Shown one piece after another: positions 37,811 to 46,559 of a stretch of DNA of 64,000 nucleotides. Under the pieces are notes generated by a model, which was not told where the DNA came from, ran no database searches, and saw only the letters and a program-made list of their open reading frames with translations. The position numbers and the translations under genes were made by a program. The DNA is taken from contig NZ_UAPU01000007.1 in the NCBI RefSeq assembly GCF_900445255.1, positions 62,001 to 126,000 of the forward strand. The letters run 5' to 3'. Every line of letters begins with the position of its first letter. The first letter of the stretch is position 1. This DNA comes from Anaerobiospirillum thomasii (lineage in GTDB: Bacteria; Pseudomonadota; Gammaproteobacteria; Enterobacterales; Succinivibrionaceae).

Positions 37811-37843
37811 AAAAGTGCTGTCAGGTGTGAGGACAGCACTTTT
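37811..37843. terminator. Bidirectional terminator between ppk and the flagellin gene
   Basis: AAAAGTGCTGTC (37811-37822) and GACAGCACTTTT (37832-37843) form a perfect 12-bp stem, with A-rich and T-rich flanks on the two sides. Confidence 0.9.
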
Positions 37844-37862
37844 GCTTTAAGATATATAAAAA

Positions 37863-38768
37863 CTAGCCGCCAAGCAGCTTAAGAGCCAGATGCGGCCTTT
37901 GATTGGCCTGTGTGAGCATAGAGGCTGCAGCCTGCTGAATAATCATCAGCTGTGAGAGTCTGGCAGCTTCTTCTGCATAATCTGTATCACGTATGCGCGA
38001 TCTGGCATCGGCAAGATTCATGGCTGAATTTGACTGATTGCGTATGGTTGACTCCATGCGATTCTGCATGGCACCAAGATGGGCACGCTGTTTATCAATT
38101 ACAGAGATAAGATCATCAACAGCGCTCAAAGCAGTGCTGGCTGCACTTTGTGTACTTACAGTAAAGCGTGAGATGCCATTTTCAAGAATAAGACCTGATT
38201 TTCCGTCAGCTTCAGGCTTTTTGCTGGCGGCATCGGCAATCATGGATAAGGTATAGCCCAGGCTAAAACCTGTCATAGTCAGGGTGTCACCGGCATAGGC
38301 GCCTACCTGCAACTGTATCTGACCTTTGTCATTGATAATACCGCCAACACCTGCCAAAACCTTTTCACCACCATATTTGGTCTGACAGGCAATGCGTGTC
38401 ACCTCTAGCGACAGCTGTGTGACCTCCTGCTGTATAGCTTGACGATCTTTGGCATTATTTGTACCGTTGGCTGCCTGAATGGTAAGGGTACGTATTCTTT
38501 GCAACATAGATGTCATTTCATCCATGGCTCCTTCCATAGTCTGAGCCATAGCTATGCCATCGTTGGTATTGCGGTTGCCCTGATTTAGGCCATTAATCTG
38601 AGCTGTAAGTCGATTGGCTATCTGCAGTCCTGCAGCATCATCCTTTGCTGAATTAATTCTAAGACCAGAGGATAGACGCTTATAGACAGTATCAAGCTGC
38701 TGTGTAACATTATTCAGGTTACGCATGGCATTAATCGAGCTTATGTTTGTTTTAACATAAAGCGCCAT
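37863..38768 (-). CDS. Flagellin
   Basis: Flagellin polymerises into the flagellar filament. The 301-residue protein has the conserved D0/D1 N-terminus (NTNISSINA-like start, RLSSGLRINSAKDDAAGLQIANRL) and C-terminus (RIRDTDYAEEAARLSQLMIIQQAAASMLTQANQ), with a short variable middle. Two oddities are visible. A Cys occurs in D1 (RIACQTKYGG, about residue 133), although flagellins seldom contain Cys. The end reads RPHLALKLLGG instead of the usual QPQLALSLL. A sigma28-type promoter precedes it. No other flagellar genes are in the window. Confidence 0.95.
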   Translation of the reverse strand: MALYVKTNISSINAMRNLNNVTQQLDTVYKRLSSGLRINSAKDDAAGLQIANRLTAQINGLNQGNRNTNDGIAMAQTMEGAMDEMTSMLQRIRTLTIQAANGTNNAKDRQAIQQEVTQLSLEVTRIACQTKYGGEKVLAGVGGIINDKGQIQLQVGAYAGDTLTMTGFSLGYTLSMIADAASKKPEADGKSGLILENGISRFTVSTQSAASTALSAVDDLISVIDKQRAHLGAMQNRMESTIRNQSNSAMNLADARSRIRDTDYAEEAARLSQLMIIQQAAASMLTQANQRPHLALKLLGG

Positions 38769-38806
38769 CTTATCTCTCCTGCATTATATGTATATATTTA
38801 TTGATA

Positions 38807-38833
38807 TTAACGGCTTTGGTAGTGCAAACTTTA
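38807..38833 (-). promoter_or_regulatory. Sigma28 (FliA) promoter of the flagellin gene
   Basis: On the minus strand TAAAGTTT (38826-38833) is followed after 11 bases by GCCGTTAA (38807-38814). This is close to the FliA consensus TAAAGTTT-N11-GCCGATAA and lies about 40 bases upstream of the ATG. Confidence 0.85.
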
Positions 38834-38937
38834 CGTGTTTTTACAAAAATGATGGATCTGATTTAAAAAAGTACAGAGCGCAAAAAAGCGCACCTTGCGA
38901 TGCGCTTTGAGGATAAAAAGAGTATTTAGTGATTGGA

Positions 38938-39912
38938 TTACTTGCCAGGACGCTGGCGGATATGGAAGGCAAAGCCTCCAATTTCCTCTTTGAGGTAGGC
39001 AGTTAATAAACGGCCCTTGGCATCATAAAATACCAGATCCTCATTGAACTTGACGCCCTTGCGCTTTAACATGGCATAGGCACGAGGCAGATCGCGGGTA
39101 TCAACACAGATATGACCGTGGGTACCTACAAATGGATCCTTCATAACCTCTGCAATGTTGCCTGTAAAGTATGAAATTCCAGCATCCTTGGAAACAGTGT
39201 CAAATAAGGCCTCAATACCAGCTACAATTTGCTTGGCATTGTCATCGGTACCTGCATTGATACCAACGTGACCTACGGTAAAGTCAAAGACCTTGCGCAT
39301 AATGCTCTTGGCCAGACTGGCAATACCTTCCCAGTCCTTTTCCTTGACCATCTTTGATGGTGGAATGAAGCTGCCGCCAACGGCTGCTACGTTAGGCTGA
39401 TTGAGGTACTCCTCAAGATTGTGCAGACCTACGCCGCCTGTTGGAACAAATTTGATATCACCAAATGGGCCGGCTAAAGCCTTTAGAGTCTCGATGCCGC
39501 CATAAGCCTCGGCAGGGAAGAACTTGACAGTCTTTAGACCAAAGTTCATAGCCTCTTCAATATCTGATGGCACTACAGTACCAGGGCAGACTTCAACATT
39601 GTTCTTGACACACCACTCTACAACCTCACGGTTAAAGCCTGGGGTGATAATAAACTTACCGCCGTTGTCTACAGTCTGTTTAGCCTGCTCAATATTGTGT
39701 ACAGTACCTGCACCCACTAAAATTTCAGGCACTTCCTTGGCCATGCGTAAGATGCTCTCGCCGCCGGCTGCTGTTCTGAAGGTAACCTCAGCTACAGGAA
39801 TGCCGCCCTCTACAAGAGCTCTGGCCAGTGGCACTGCATCATTTGGATCATCCAGGGTGACAAGTGGCACAATACCATATTCTGAAATCTGCTGTAATAC
39901 TGACTGAGTCAT
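38938..39912 (-). CDS. eda: KDPG/KHG aldolase fused to a VOC-like domain
   Basis: Residues 1-210 are a class I KDPG aldolase (Entner-Doudoroff enzyme splitting 2-keto-3-deoxy-6-phosphogluconate to pyruvate and glyceraldehyde 3-phosphate). VAEVTFRT supplies the catalytic Glu, and VKFFPAEAYGG the Schiff-base Lys. VPTGGV forms the phosphate loop. Residues about 215-324 add a second domain (FTVGHVGINAG, THGHICVDTRDLPRAYAMLKRKG, GGFAFHIRQ) with the pattern of the glyoxalase/VOC fold. The extra domain makes it about 110 residues longer than E. coli Eda. Its substrate is unknown. It follows kdgK by 4 bases. Confidence 0.9.
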   Translation of the reverse strand: MTQSVLQQISEYGIVPLVTLDDPNDAVPLARALVEGGIPVAEVTFRTAAGGESILRMAKEVPEILVGAGTVHNIEQAKQTVDNGGKFIITPGFNREVVEWCVKNNVEVCPGTVVPSDIEEAMNFGLKTVKFFPAEAYGGIETLKALAGPFGDIKFVPTGGVGLHNLEEYLNQPNVAAVGGSFIPPSKMVKEKDWEGIASLAKSIMRKVFDFTVGHVGINAGTDDNAKQIVAGIEALFDTVSKDAGISYFTGNIAEVMKDPFVGTHGHICVDTRDLPRAYAMLKRKGVKFNEDLVFYDAKGRLLTAYLKEEIGGFAFHIRQRPGK

Positions 39913-39916
39913 ATTA

Positions 39917-40870
39917 TTAACCTCTGCGTGCGTGGGTTGACATAAATTCTTTTAAGGCCTCAGGTGTAGGAAGACCTTCGTTATCTCCTACAAATGTACA
40001 CTGAATGGCGCCAATTGCGCAAGCTCTCTCAACAGCGCTCTCAAGTGGCAGACCTTCCATTAAAGCGGTGATAACACCGCAGGCAAAGCCGTCACCGGCA
40101 CCTACTGTATCTACAACCTTGTCAATTACAAAGCCGTGGGTCATAAACTCTCTGTCCTCAACTGAGCATAAGGCACCATCAGGACCGCACTTGGTAACTA
40201 CAATCTTGGCACCTAAATTTCTGTAGAATTTATTAATCTCATGTGGATCAGTTGTACCGCAGAGAATCTCACCCTCGCCATCACCTGGCAGCACCATATC
40301 GGCCTTGGAAGCCAGATCATTTATAGTCTCAACCATAACCTCTTTTGAAGGCCACAGCTGTGGACACAGATTTGGATCAAATGAGATAAAGAGGTTGGCC
40401 TCACGTGCCTTGTCAATCATCTTGTATACTGCAGCTCTGGTATCATCGGTAAGAGCTGGCAGAATACCTGTCAGATGAATATGGGAGAACTGTGTAAAAT
40501 CAATCTTTTCAACATCATCGACATTTAATGTGGATGCAGCAGAGCCTTTTCTGAAATAGAAAATCTCAGGATCGCCCTTTGAAACCTTGCTCTTTAACAT
40601 AAAGCCTGTTGAGCGCTCTTTAGTATAGAGCACCAGATCATCCATAATGCCGTTGTTACGTAGGGTACGGGCAATAAGTTTGCCAAAAGGATCATCTCCT
40701 AACTTGGTAAGATAAGCAGTTTTATGACCCAGGCGGGCTGAACCTGTTGCCACATTGAACTCGGCACCGGCTACAGCCAGTGAATATCCGCTGACGCTGT
40801 CAAGTGAACCTTCTGCCTGAGCAATTAACAGACCCATTGGCTCTCCGGCGAGCATTAATCCTTTACCCAT
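39917..40870 (-). CDS. kdgK: 2-keto-3-deoxygluconate kinase (PfkB family)
   Basis: KdgK phosphorylates 2-keto-3-deoxygluconate, feeding the adjacent KDPG aldolase. The 317-residue protein has the PfkB signatures: AGAEFNVATGSARLG near the N-terminus and DTVGAGDGFACG with the catalytic Asp near the C-terminus. I chose the ATG at 40870 because AGGAG precedes it; the longer frame to 40903 has no site. Kinase and aldolase form a tight pair (4-base gap). A GntR regulator is divergent, suggesting induction by a hexuronate or KDG-type sugar acid. Assignment to KDG rather than another ketose rests on the eda neighbour. Confidence 0.88.
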   Translation of the reverse strand: MGKGLMLAGEPMGLLIAQAEGSLDSVSGYSLAVAGAEFNVATGSARLGHKTAYLTKLGDDPFGKLIARTLRNNGIMDDLVLYTKERSTGFMLKSKVSKGDPEIFYFRKGSAASTLNVDDVEKIDFTQFSHIHLTGILPALTDDTRAAVYKMIDKAREANLFISFDPNLCPQLWPSKEVMVETINDLASKADMVLPGDGEGEILCGTTDPHEINKFYRNLGAKIVVTKCGPDGALCSVEDREFMTHGFVIDKVVDTVGAGDGFACGVITALMEGLPLESAVERACAIGAIQCTFVGDNEGLPTPEALKEFMSTHARRG

Positions 40871-41099
40871 AACATAACTCCTATAACAAAATGATGTTAG
40901 CAACTGTACGTTTATAATAAAATATTATAGCACCCATAAAGAGCTAATAAAATTAAATTTGTATGATGAGTGTTGCAAAATTGATATCATTTTTCTAAAA
41001 CTCAAAATCAAAAAATTTAGGTTTATTGCGCTTATTTTGGGTTAAATTTAACTTAAAAAGTTTATATATCAACTATTTAACTCTTATGGTAGAGCAGAT

Positions 41100-41807
41100 A
41101 TGGCCACAGACAAAAAAGATCAGATCTATTTTAAACTTGATGAGAATAAACCCATAGCCTCACAGGTCTATGAATATCTTAAAAACGCCATTATTGAATG
41201 CCACTACAAGCCTTTTGACAGAGTAAGTGAAAATGAAATAGCCGCCCTTTTCAATATTTCACGTCAGCCTGTGCGTGAGGCCCTTATCCGCCTTGCCAAC
41301 AATAACTTTGTCACCATTGAGCCCAAAAAAGCCACCCGAGTAAGCTGCATATCAAAAGAGAGCATACGTCAGGGCTGTCAGATACGCATAGCTCTTGAAG
41401 GTCATGCTGTAGCCCTTACTGCTGAACATATTAATCAGGCTCAGCTTGCACAGCTTGAGGACAATCTTGAGGCGCAGAAAATAGCAGCCATTGAATTTAA
41501 TCTGCATGAGCACTTTGCCCTTGATGATGTCTTTCATCGTATGCTAATTGAAATGTCAGGTCTGAATCAGATATGGGATATAGTAGAGGGTGTCAAAGGT
41601 ACTATGGATCGTGTGCGCTTTTTATCCATTGAAAATGAGCTTACTCCTATTCATACCACCTGCTTTTTCCACGAAAGCATTATAAAAGCCATAGCAGAGC
41701 ATGAAGCAGCTGCAGCCCATAAGGCTATGTGCGATCATATCAACAAGACCTATATCTCACTGCAAAGTGTTATGGACAAGTGCACGCACTCGTACTTTAT
41801 AGACTAA
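41100..41807 (+). CDS. GntR/FadR-family transcriptional regulator
   Basis: The 235-residue protein has an N-terminal winged helix (residues about 15-80, SENEIAALFNISRQPVREALIRL) and an all-helical FCD effector domain (residues 95-225) with metal-ligand-type His residues (HEHFALDDVFHRML, HESIIKAI, HKAMCDHINKTY). FadR/UxuR-type members sense sugar acids or related metabolites. It is divergent from kdgK-eda with a 229-base gap and most likely controls them. No clean palindromic operator was identified in that gap. Confidence 0.9.
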   Translation: MATDKKDQIYFKLDENKPIASQVYEYLKNAIIECHYKPFDRVSENEIAALFNISRQPVREALIRLANNNFVTIEPKKATRVSCISKESIRQGCQIRIALEGHAVALTAEHINQAQLAQLEDNLEAQKIAAIEFNLHEHFALDDVFHRMLIEMSGLNQIWDIVEGVKGTMDRVRFLSIENELTPIHTTCFFHESIIKAIAEHEAAAAHKAMCDHINKTYISLQSVMDKCTHSYFID

Positions 41808-42158
41808 CTCTCTTTTAATAATGTCCGAGCCATAACGATCTGAGCGCTGCTCAGATCATTGTTCTGTCTTTATCTGTAAGTTACACAGCGCTTTTATAGC
41901 TTTATTGTCTCTATAGCTGGTATTTACTATCTCTTCGCTATCTTTTTAGAGTAGCAATGTAAAAAAAGAGCATGGAGTAAAGTACCAAGCAAGGCACAAT
42001 TGTTACTTTTTTACTACTTTAGGCTATCAGCTTTTTATATACAAATATTAAAAAAATGATGAATTTAATCAATATAAATATTTAATGCAAAAACATTTTT
42101 CTGCACTTTTGTCTTTATGATACTATAGTGTCAGATACTTAATTTACAGGAGATAAAA
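41808..42158. other. Intergenic region between the GntR gene and the Bax-inhibitor-like gene
   Basis: About 350 bases containing the hairpin at 41837-41857 and then AT-rich sequence leading to the next gene, whose AGGAG site lies 9 bases before the ATG at 42159. No further gene or RNA element was recognised. Confidence 0.55.
41837..41857 (+). terminator. Hairpin after the GntR gene
   Basis: GATCTGAGC and GCTCAGATC form a perfect 9-bp stem with a GCT loop about 30 bases past the stop. The following sequence is only moderately T-rich. Confidence 0.6.
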
Positions 42159-42902
42159 ATGCAAAGTTCAAATCCAGCCATGCGTGTTATTGCCACACAG
42201 GCAGGTCAGTTTAACTTTGGAGGTGTAGAGGCTGCAGCCACTGTATCAGGTACTGCCACCAAGTCATTAATTCTTGTCGCTTTAACTTTTATAGTCGGCT
42301 TTTTTGCCATGAACTATACCTTCGGTCTTATTTTTTCAGGTAATGCAGGCTTTGCCAACACCTTAGCCATCGGCTCTGCCATTGCTACATTTGCAATAGC
42401 CATGCTCACCATCTTCAAGCCTCAGCTGTCTATGTATACAGCTCCTTTATATGCAGTCCTTGAGGGTGTAGCCCTAGGCGTGATTTCAGCTGTCTTTGAG
42501 TTTAAATATCCAGGTATTGTCTCAACAGCAGTGATTTCAACCTTTGCCGTGGTGCTGGTCATGCTGGCCTTATGGAAGTTTAAAATCATTGTGCCTACAG
42601 CAAAGTTCAGAGCCATTGTAACAGGTGCCACCTTAGCTGTTGCTGTAATCTATATTCTGCACATGGTACTGTCATTATTTGATGTGGTTCTGCTTCCATC
42701 AAGTGGTGCTCTGTCTATTGGTATTTCACTTGTAGTGTGCACCATTGCAGCTTTCAACCTCATCCTTGATTTTGACAACATTCAGGTATCAGTTGATCAG
42801 GGTCTGCCAAAGTACTTTGAGTACTTCAATGCCTTCTCACTGCTCGTTACCATCTGCTGGCTCTACCTTGAGATCCTGCGTCTGCTCTCAAAGCGTGAGT
42901 AA
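42159..42902 (+). CDS. Bax inhibitor-1/YccA-type membrane protein
   Basis: A 247-residue inner-membrane protein with seven hydrophobic helices between residues 32 and 245. The cytoplasmic N-terminus (MQSSNPAMRVI) and the segments APLYAVLEGVALGVISAVFE and ILDFDNIQ match the Bax1-I-like (PF12811-type) branch of the BI-1/YccA superfamily rather than the shorter E. coli YccA. Members are proposed ion channels or protease modulators; no specific function can be read here. It is monocistronic with a strong terminator. Confidence 0.85.
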   Translation: MQSSNPAMRVIATQAGQFNFGGVEAAATVSGTATKSLILVALTFIVGFFAMNYTFGLIFSGNAGFANTLAIGSAIATFAIAMLTIFKPQLSMYTAPLYAVLEGVALGVISAVFEFKYPGIVSTAVISTFAVVLVMLALWKFKIIVPTAKFRAIVTGATLAVAVIYILHMVLSLFDVVLLPSSGALSIGISLVVCTIAAFNLILDFDNIQVSVDQGLPKYFEYFNAFSLLVTICWLYLEILRLLSKRE

Positions 42903-42930
42903 GCTGTGCACTAAAATAAGCTAAATTCTA

Positions 42931-42965
42931 AAAAAGGCCGGTTTTTCTGTTAAACCGGCCTTTTT
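42931..42965 (+). terminator. Intrinsic terminator after the Bax-inhibitor-like gene
   Basis: AAAGGCCGGTTT and AAACCGGCCTTT form a perfect 12-bp stem with a short loop and a T-rich 3' flank. Confidence 0.9.
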
Positions 42966-43026
42966 CTATTTATGATATATTAAATATTAGTTGCATATTA
43001 CTGCTTAACACATTGGAATTTACATC

Positions 43027-44193
43027 ATGCGTGATTTATTAGAATGTCGTGATGCTATAGACGATATAGATCAGAAAATATTAAAACTGCTCAAAGAGCG
43101 CAAAGCCGTAGCCCTTGATATTGCCACCTATAAGCTGCAGCACAATCAGCCTATTACCGATAAAAACCGCGAGAATGAAAAAATAAGCCGTCTGATGCAG
43201 ATGGCCCTTGATCTGGAAATATCCCCGCTTTTAGTCAATGATATGTACAAAATCATTATGGCTCATACAGTCTCAGATGAGCAGAGCTTTATCGTTGACA
43301 AAATGTCATCACGCAATTACAGGCGCAATACCTCTGTGGCCTATTTAGGAACCACAGGTACCTACTCTCATCTTGCCGCCCATAAATTTCTTGACTCATA
43401 TGCAGGCAAGATTCAGGAAAAAGGCTGTAATTCCTTTGCCGATATCATTCATGCTGTAGAAAGTGGCATCTGCGAGTTTGGTGTACTGCCTATTGAGAAC
43501 TCAAGCTCAGGCAGCATTAATGAAGTGCTTGATGTCATTCAGACCACTAAAGCCTCAATTGTAGGTGAGCTCTTTTATCCAATAGATCACTCCATTTTGT
43601 GCACCGATCCTGCAACCGATCTGAAAGATGTCACAGATATCTACTCACATCCGCAGCCTATTGCACAGTGCTCGCACTTTATCAGTGAGCATATGCCAAA
43701 GGCCCGTATCCATTACACCAAGGCCACATCAGATGCCATGATGCTTATCAATGAAAAGAAAGATAAAAACATTGTGGCCATAGGCTCTAAAAATGCAGCC
43801 ATTTACTATAAGTTAAATTCCATAGTCTCAGACATAGCCAATAATCACAGTAACTTTACCCGCTTTGTGGTTATGTCCATGACTCCTATATCCATACCAA
43901 CCTTTGTTGATGCCAAAACCTCTATTATCTTTACTACCAAGAAATATGAACCAGGTTCACTTGTAGCTGTGCTCAATGAGTTTAACAGACATCATATCAA
44001 TCTGACCAAGCTCCACTCCCGTCCACGTGAAGGACAGATGAATGAAACCTGGGAGGAGATCTTCTTTGCAGATGTACAGGCCAATCTTGATACATCAGTT
44101 ATGCAGGAGATTATGTCCAACCTTGTCGAGCACACCGGCGAGCTTAAAATCCTTGGATGCTATGCAAGCTGTGAAAAAGAGCAGAGAAATTAA
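43027..44193 (+). CDS. pheA: Bifunctional chorismate mutase / prephenate dehydratase
   Basis: PheA turns chorismate to prephenate and then to phenylpyruvate in phenylalanine synthesis. The 388 residues match E. coli PheA. They comprise an AroQ-type mutase (LLECRDAIDDIDQKILKLLKERKAVALDI, residues 1-90), a dehydratase (ATYSHLAAHKF-like GTYSHLAAHKF, PIENSSSGSINEVLD, and FTRFVVM) and a C-terminal ACT domain. The ACT motifs are slightly altered (PGSLV for GALV, LHSRPRE for ESRP), which may affect Phe feedback. No leader peptide is seen in the 60 bases after the upstream terminator. Confidence 0.96.
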   Translation: MRDLLECRDAIDDIDQKILKLLKERKAVALDIATYKLQHNQPITDKNRENEKISRLMQMALDLEISPLLVNDMYKIIMAHTVSDEQSFIVDKMSSRNYRRNTSVAYLGTTGTYSHLAAHKFLDSYAGKIQEKGCNSFADIIHAVESGICEFGVLPIENSSSGSINEVLDVIQTTKASIVGELFYPIDHSILCTDPATDLKDVTDIYSHPQPIAQCSHFISEHMPKARIHYTKATSDAMMLINEKKDKNIVAIGSKNAAIYYKLNSIVSDIANNHSNFTRFVVMSMTPISIPTFVDAKTSIIFTTKKYEPGSLVAVLNEFNRHHINLTKLHSRPREGQMNETWEEIFFADVQANLDTSVMQEIMSNLVEHTGELKILGCYASCEKEQRN

Positions 44194-44201
44194 ATAAAAG
44201 C

Positions 44202-44234
44202 CATGTCATCTTCTGTATCTAGGCAGATGACATG
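44202..44234 (+). terminator. Hairpin between pheA and dam
   Basis: CATGTCATCT (44202-44211) pairs perfectly with AGATGACATG (44225-44234) directly after pheA. There is no T-run, so it may be a weak terminator or an mRNA-stability hairpin. It overlaps the longest possible dam reading frame and argues against that upstream start. Confidence 0.55.
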
Positions 44235-44277
44235 CTATAATCAAATCTTTATCAACCTTCAACTGCATATACATTTT

Positions 44278-45108
44278 ATGGAACATAACAGCATGCTGCC
44301 CTTAGTTAAGTGGGTGGGCAGTAAAAAACGCCTGTTGACTACACTAGAAAAGCTCATGCCTGAGCATTATGACTATTACTGCGAACCTTTTGTAGGTGGT
44401 GGTTCACTATTTTTCCACATTCATCCTAAAAAGGCCTGGATCAATGATATAAATCAGGAGCTGATGACACTCTATAGAATCATTGGCACGCAGTTAGATG
44501 AGATCAAGGCAGTAATCGATACTTTTGAGAACACCAAAGAATGCTATATGCAGGTTAGAGCCTGGGACAGAGATGTTGAGGGCTACAGCAAAAGAAGTGA
44601 TGCTCAGAAGGTGGCAAGACTGCTCTATCTAAACCATACCTGCTTTAACGGTCTGTATCGCGTCAACTCAAAAGGCTTTTTCAATACTCCTTTTGGAAAG
44701 TATGCCAACCCTACCATACTGCATATGGACAGAGCCCGTGCCATTATAGACTACTTTGCAGACAGTGAAATTAAAATGACCTGTCTTGATTTTAAAGAGG
44801 TCTTAGACAGTCTCACACCTGGCACCTTTGTTTATCTTGACCCGCCATATATGCCGCTAAAGGACTCAAGCTTTACGCGCTATACCTCAGATAACTTTAT
44901 GTACTCTGATCACAGACAGCTGCTTGAAACCTGTCAGAGCCTTGATAAAAGAGGCATTAAATTTATGCTATCAAACTCTATGACAGAGACTGTTATAAAA
45001 CTCTTTGCCAACTTCTCTATAACCGAGGTTAAAACCACACGCTTTATAAATGCCAATCACAAAGACCGCGGCAAGGTCTCAGAGGTGGTTATAAGAAATT
45101 ATTTTTAA
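44278..45108 (+). CDS. dam: DNA adenine methyltransferase (Dam, D12 class)
   Basis: Dam-type enzymes methylate N6 of adenine, usually in GATC, guiding mismatch repair and replication timing. The 276-residue product has MLPLVKWVGSKKRLL, the SAM motif CEPFVGGGSLFF, and the catalytic motif YLDPPYMPL near residue 190, in the order of class-alpha D12 methylases. I placed the start at the ATG at 44278; an ATG at 44293 is also possible, while the start at 44203 lies in a hairpin. GATC specificity is inferred from family likeness. It ends at an intrinsic terminator. Confidence 0.9.
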   Translation: MEHNSMLPLVKWVGSKKRLLTTLEKLMPEHYDYYCEPFVGGGSLFFHIHPKKAWINDINQELMTLYRIIGTQLDEIKAVIDTFENTKECYMQVRAWDRDVEGYSKRSDAQKVARLLYLNHTCFNGLYRVNSKGFFNTPFGKYANPTILHMDRARAIIDYFADSEIKMTCLDFKEVLDSLTPGTFVYLDPPYMPLKDSSFTRYTSDNFMYSDHRQLLETCQSLDKRGIKFMLSNSMTETVIKLFANFSITEVKTTRFINANHKDRGKVSEVVIRNYF

Positions 45109-45132
45109 GCTTAAAGACAAGCTATAAATGTT

Positions 45133-45160
45133 AAAAGTCTGGCCGGTCCGGACTTTTTTT
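45133..45160 (+). terminator. Intrinsic terminator after dam
   Basis: AAAAGTCTGG and CCGGACTTTT form a 10-base stem with one wobble pair, followed by TTTTTTT. Confidence 0.8.
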
Positions 45161-45274
45161 ATATATGCACGTTGCTGCAGCTTTTATATAAAAAGCGGAG
45201 GCACGACAATAATAGACTATTAAGAGAGAATGATTGGTAAAAGATAGAAGAGTAATAAAAAAATGGGAATCTGA

Positions 45275-45350
45275 TGGTGGAGGTAAACGGGATCGAACCG
45301 TTGACCCTCTGCTTGCAAAGCAGATGCTCTCCCAGCTGAGCTATACCCCC
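45275..45350 (-). tRNA. tRNA-Ala (TGC)
   Basis: A 76-base cloverleaf on the minus strand. The acceptor GGGGGTA pairs with TACCTCC, followed by discriminator A and an encoded CCA. The anticodon arm CTGCT-TTGCAAG-CAG has TGC, and the T-arm has GGTTCGATCC. It stands alone, downstream of no rRNA operon, and reads toward the dam terminator. Confidence 0.95.
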
Positions 45351-45392
45351 ACAAATGAAATGACGGAGTATTTTACTCCGCCACTTTTGAAA

Positions 45393-45845
45393 TTACTTGT
45401 CCTGCTGAACAGATAAAGTAATTACTGCTTTTACATCAGCGTGAAGCTGAATAGCAATTTCGTACTCGCCAACTGAACGCAGAACGCCGTCTGGGAGACG
45501 AACTTCATTTCTGTGGATCTCACAGCTCTGGGCAGTAAGAGCATCAGAAATATCACGAGTACCGATAGAGCCGAATAATTTGCCCTCATCGCCGGCCTTA
45601 GCCTTGATAACCAGAGTGCCTAACTCGGCTAACTTGGCGGCTCTGTCCTGAGCAGCCTTTAACTCTGAAGCCAGCTTAGCCTCGTACTCGGCACGCTGTG
45701 CCTCGAACTTAGCCAGGTTCTCTTTAGTAGCCATAACGGCTTTCTTTTGTGGTAACAGGTAGTTGCGGGCATAGCCATTGCGAACCTTAACCTTGTCACC
45801 GAGACCGCCTAAGTGAGCGATCTTATCAAGCAGAATGATTTCCAT
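45393..45845 (-). CDS. rplI: 50S ribosomal protein L9
   Basis: L9 binds 23S rRNA domain V and spans the L1 stalk base. The 150-residue protein starts [33 protein letters not shown], the N-terminal rRNA-binding domain, then has the long connecting helix (residues about 40-75, Ala/Glu/Lys-rich) and the C-terminal domain. It is the last gene of rpsF-rpsR-rplI, 26 bases after rpsR. Confidence 0.97.
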   Translation of the reverse strand: MEIILLDKIAHLGGLGDKVKVRNGYARNYLLPQKKAVMATKENLAKFEAQRAEYEAKLASELKAAQDRAAKLAELGTLVIKAKAGDEGKLFGSIGTRDISDALTAQSCEIHRNEVRLPDGVLRSVGEYEIAIQLHADVKAVITLSVQQDK

Positions 45846-45871
45846 TATGCAATTCCTTATTTAACAACCAA

Positions 45872-46102
45872 TTAACGGCTGTGAAGATCGGTGTAAGGCA
45901 AAAGAGCTAAATAGCGAGCACGCTTAATAGCTGTTGCCAGTTGACGCTGGTACTTTGCAGATGTACCGGTGATGCGGCTTGGAACAATCTTACCTGACTC
46001 GGTAATGTAGTTCTTTAATAAAGCAACATCCTTGTAATCGATTTCAGTTACGCCTTCTGCAGTGAAACGGCAGAACTTACGACGATGGAAATAACGAGCC
46101 AT
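45872..46102 (-). CDS. rpsR: 30S ribosomal protein S18
   Basis: S18 pairs with S6 on the platform of the 30S subunit. The 76-residue product begins [18 protein letters not shown] and contains [37 protein letters not shown], a near-standard S18. It starts only 14 bases after the rpsF stop. In E. coli priB lies between these genes; here there is no room for it. Confidence 0.97.
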   Translation of the reverse strand: MARYFHRRKFCRFTAEGVTEIDYKDVALLKNYITESGKIVPSRITGTSAKYQRQLATAIKRARYLALLPYTDLHSR

Positions 46103-46116
46103 TTTAAAGTTCTCCC

Positions 46117-46548
46117 TTACTCTTGAGTTTCAATTGCTTCTTCAGCATTGTTTTCAACCTCAGCCTCATCGGCGTCTTTGTTGAACTGCTGACGACGGTC
46201 CTGATCTTCATCACGTGCACGACGCTCCTCGCGAGCCTTCAGCATAGGTGACTGCTCGGTTACTGGACCGTTGGTACGGAGAACGAGATTACGGATAACA
46301 GCATCGTTGAAGCGGAAGTTGTTCTCGATGTTATCGATGGCTTCCTGCTCAGCCTCAACGTTCATAAGAACGTAGTGAGCCTTGTGCAATTTCTCGATTG
46401 GATAAGCCAGCTGACGACGGCCCCAATCCTCAAGACGGTGAATCTTACCGCCGGTCTTTTCGATCTCGGCTGTGTAGCGCTCGATCATGCCCTGAACCTG
46501 ATCGCTCTGATCTGGGTGAACCAGGAATACTATTTCGTAGTGACGCAT
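46117..46548 (-). CDS. rpsF: 30S ribosomal protein S6
   Basis: S6 binds 16S rRNA together with S18. The 143-residue protein starts [26 protein letters not shown] and has [30 protein letters not shown]. The C-terminal tail after residue about 105 is long and charged, ending in Glu-rich sequence similar to the glutamylated tail of E. coli S6. It heads rpsF-rpsR-rplI. A hairpin plus ACCGTAAGG upstream resembles the S6:S18 autoregulatory leader. Confidence 0.97.
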   Translation of the reverse strand: MRHYEIVFLVHPDQSDQVQGMIERYTAEIEKTGGKIHRLEDWGRRQLAYPIEKLHKAHYVLMNVEAEQEAIDNIENNFRFNDAVIRNLVLRTNGPVTEQSPMLKAREERRARDEDQDRRQQFNKDADEAEVENNAEEAIETQE

Positions 46549-46559
46549 TTAATGCCCCT

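Noticed and set aside
44203..44277. Upstream extension of dam to 44203
   Set aside because: The extension passes through a perfect inverted repeat after pheA, has no ribosome-binding site and does not resemble Dam.
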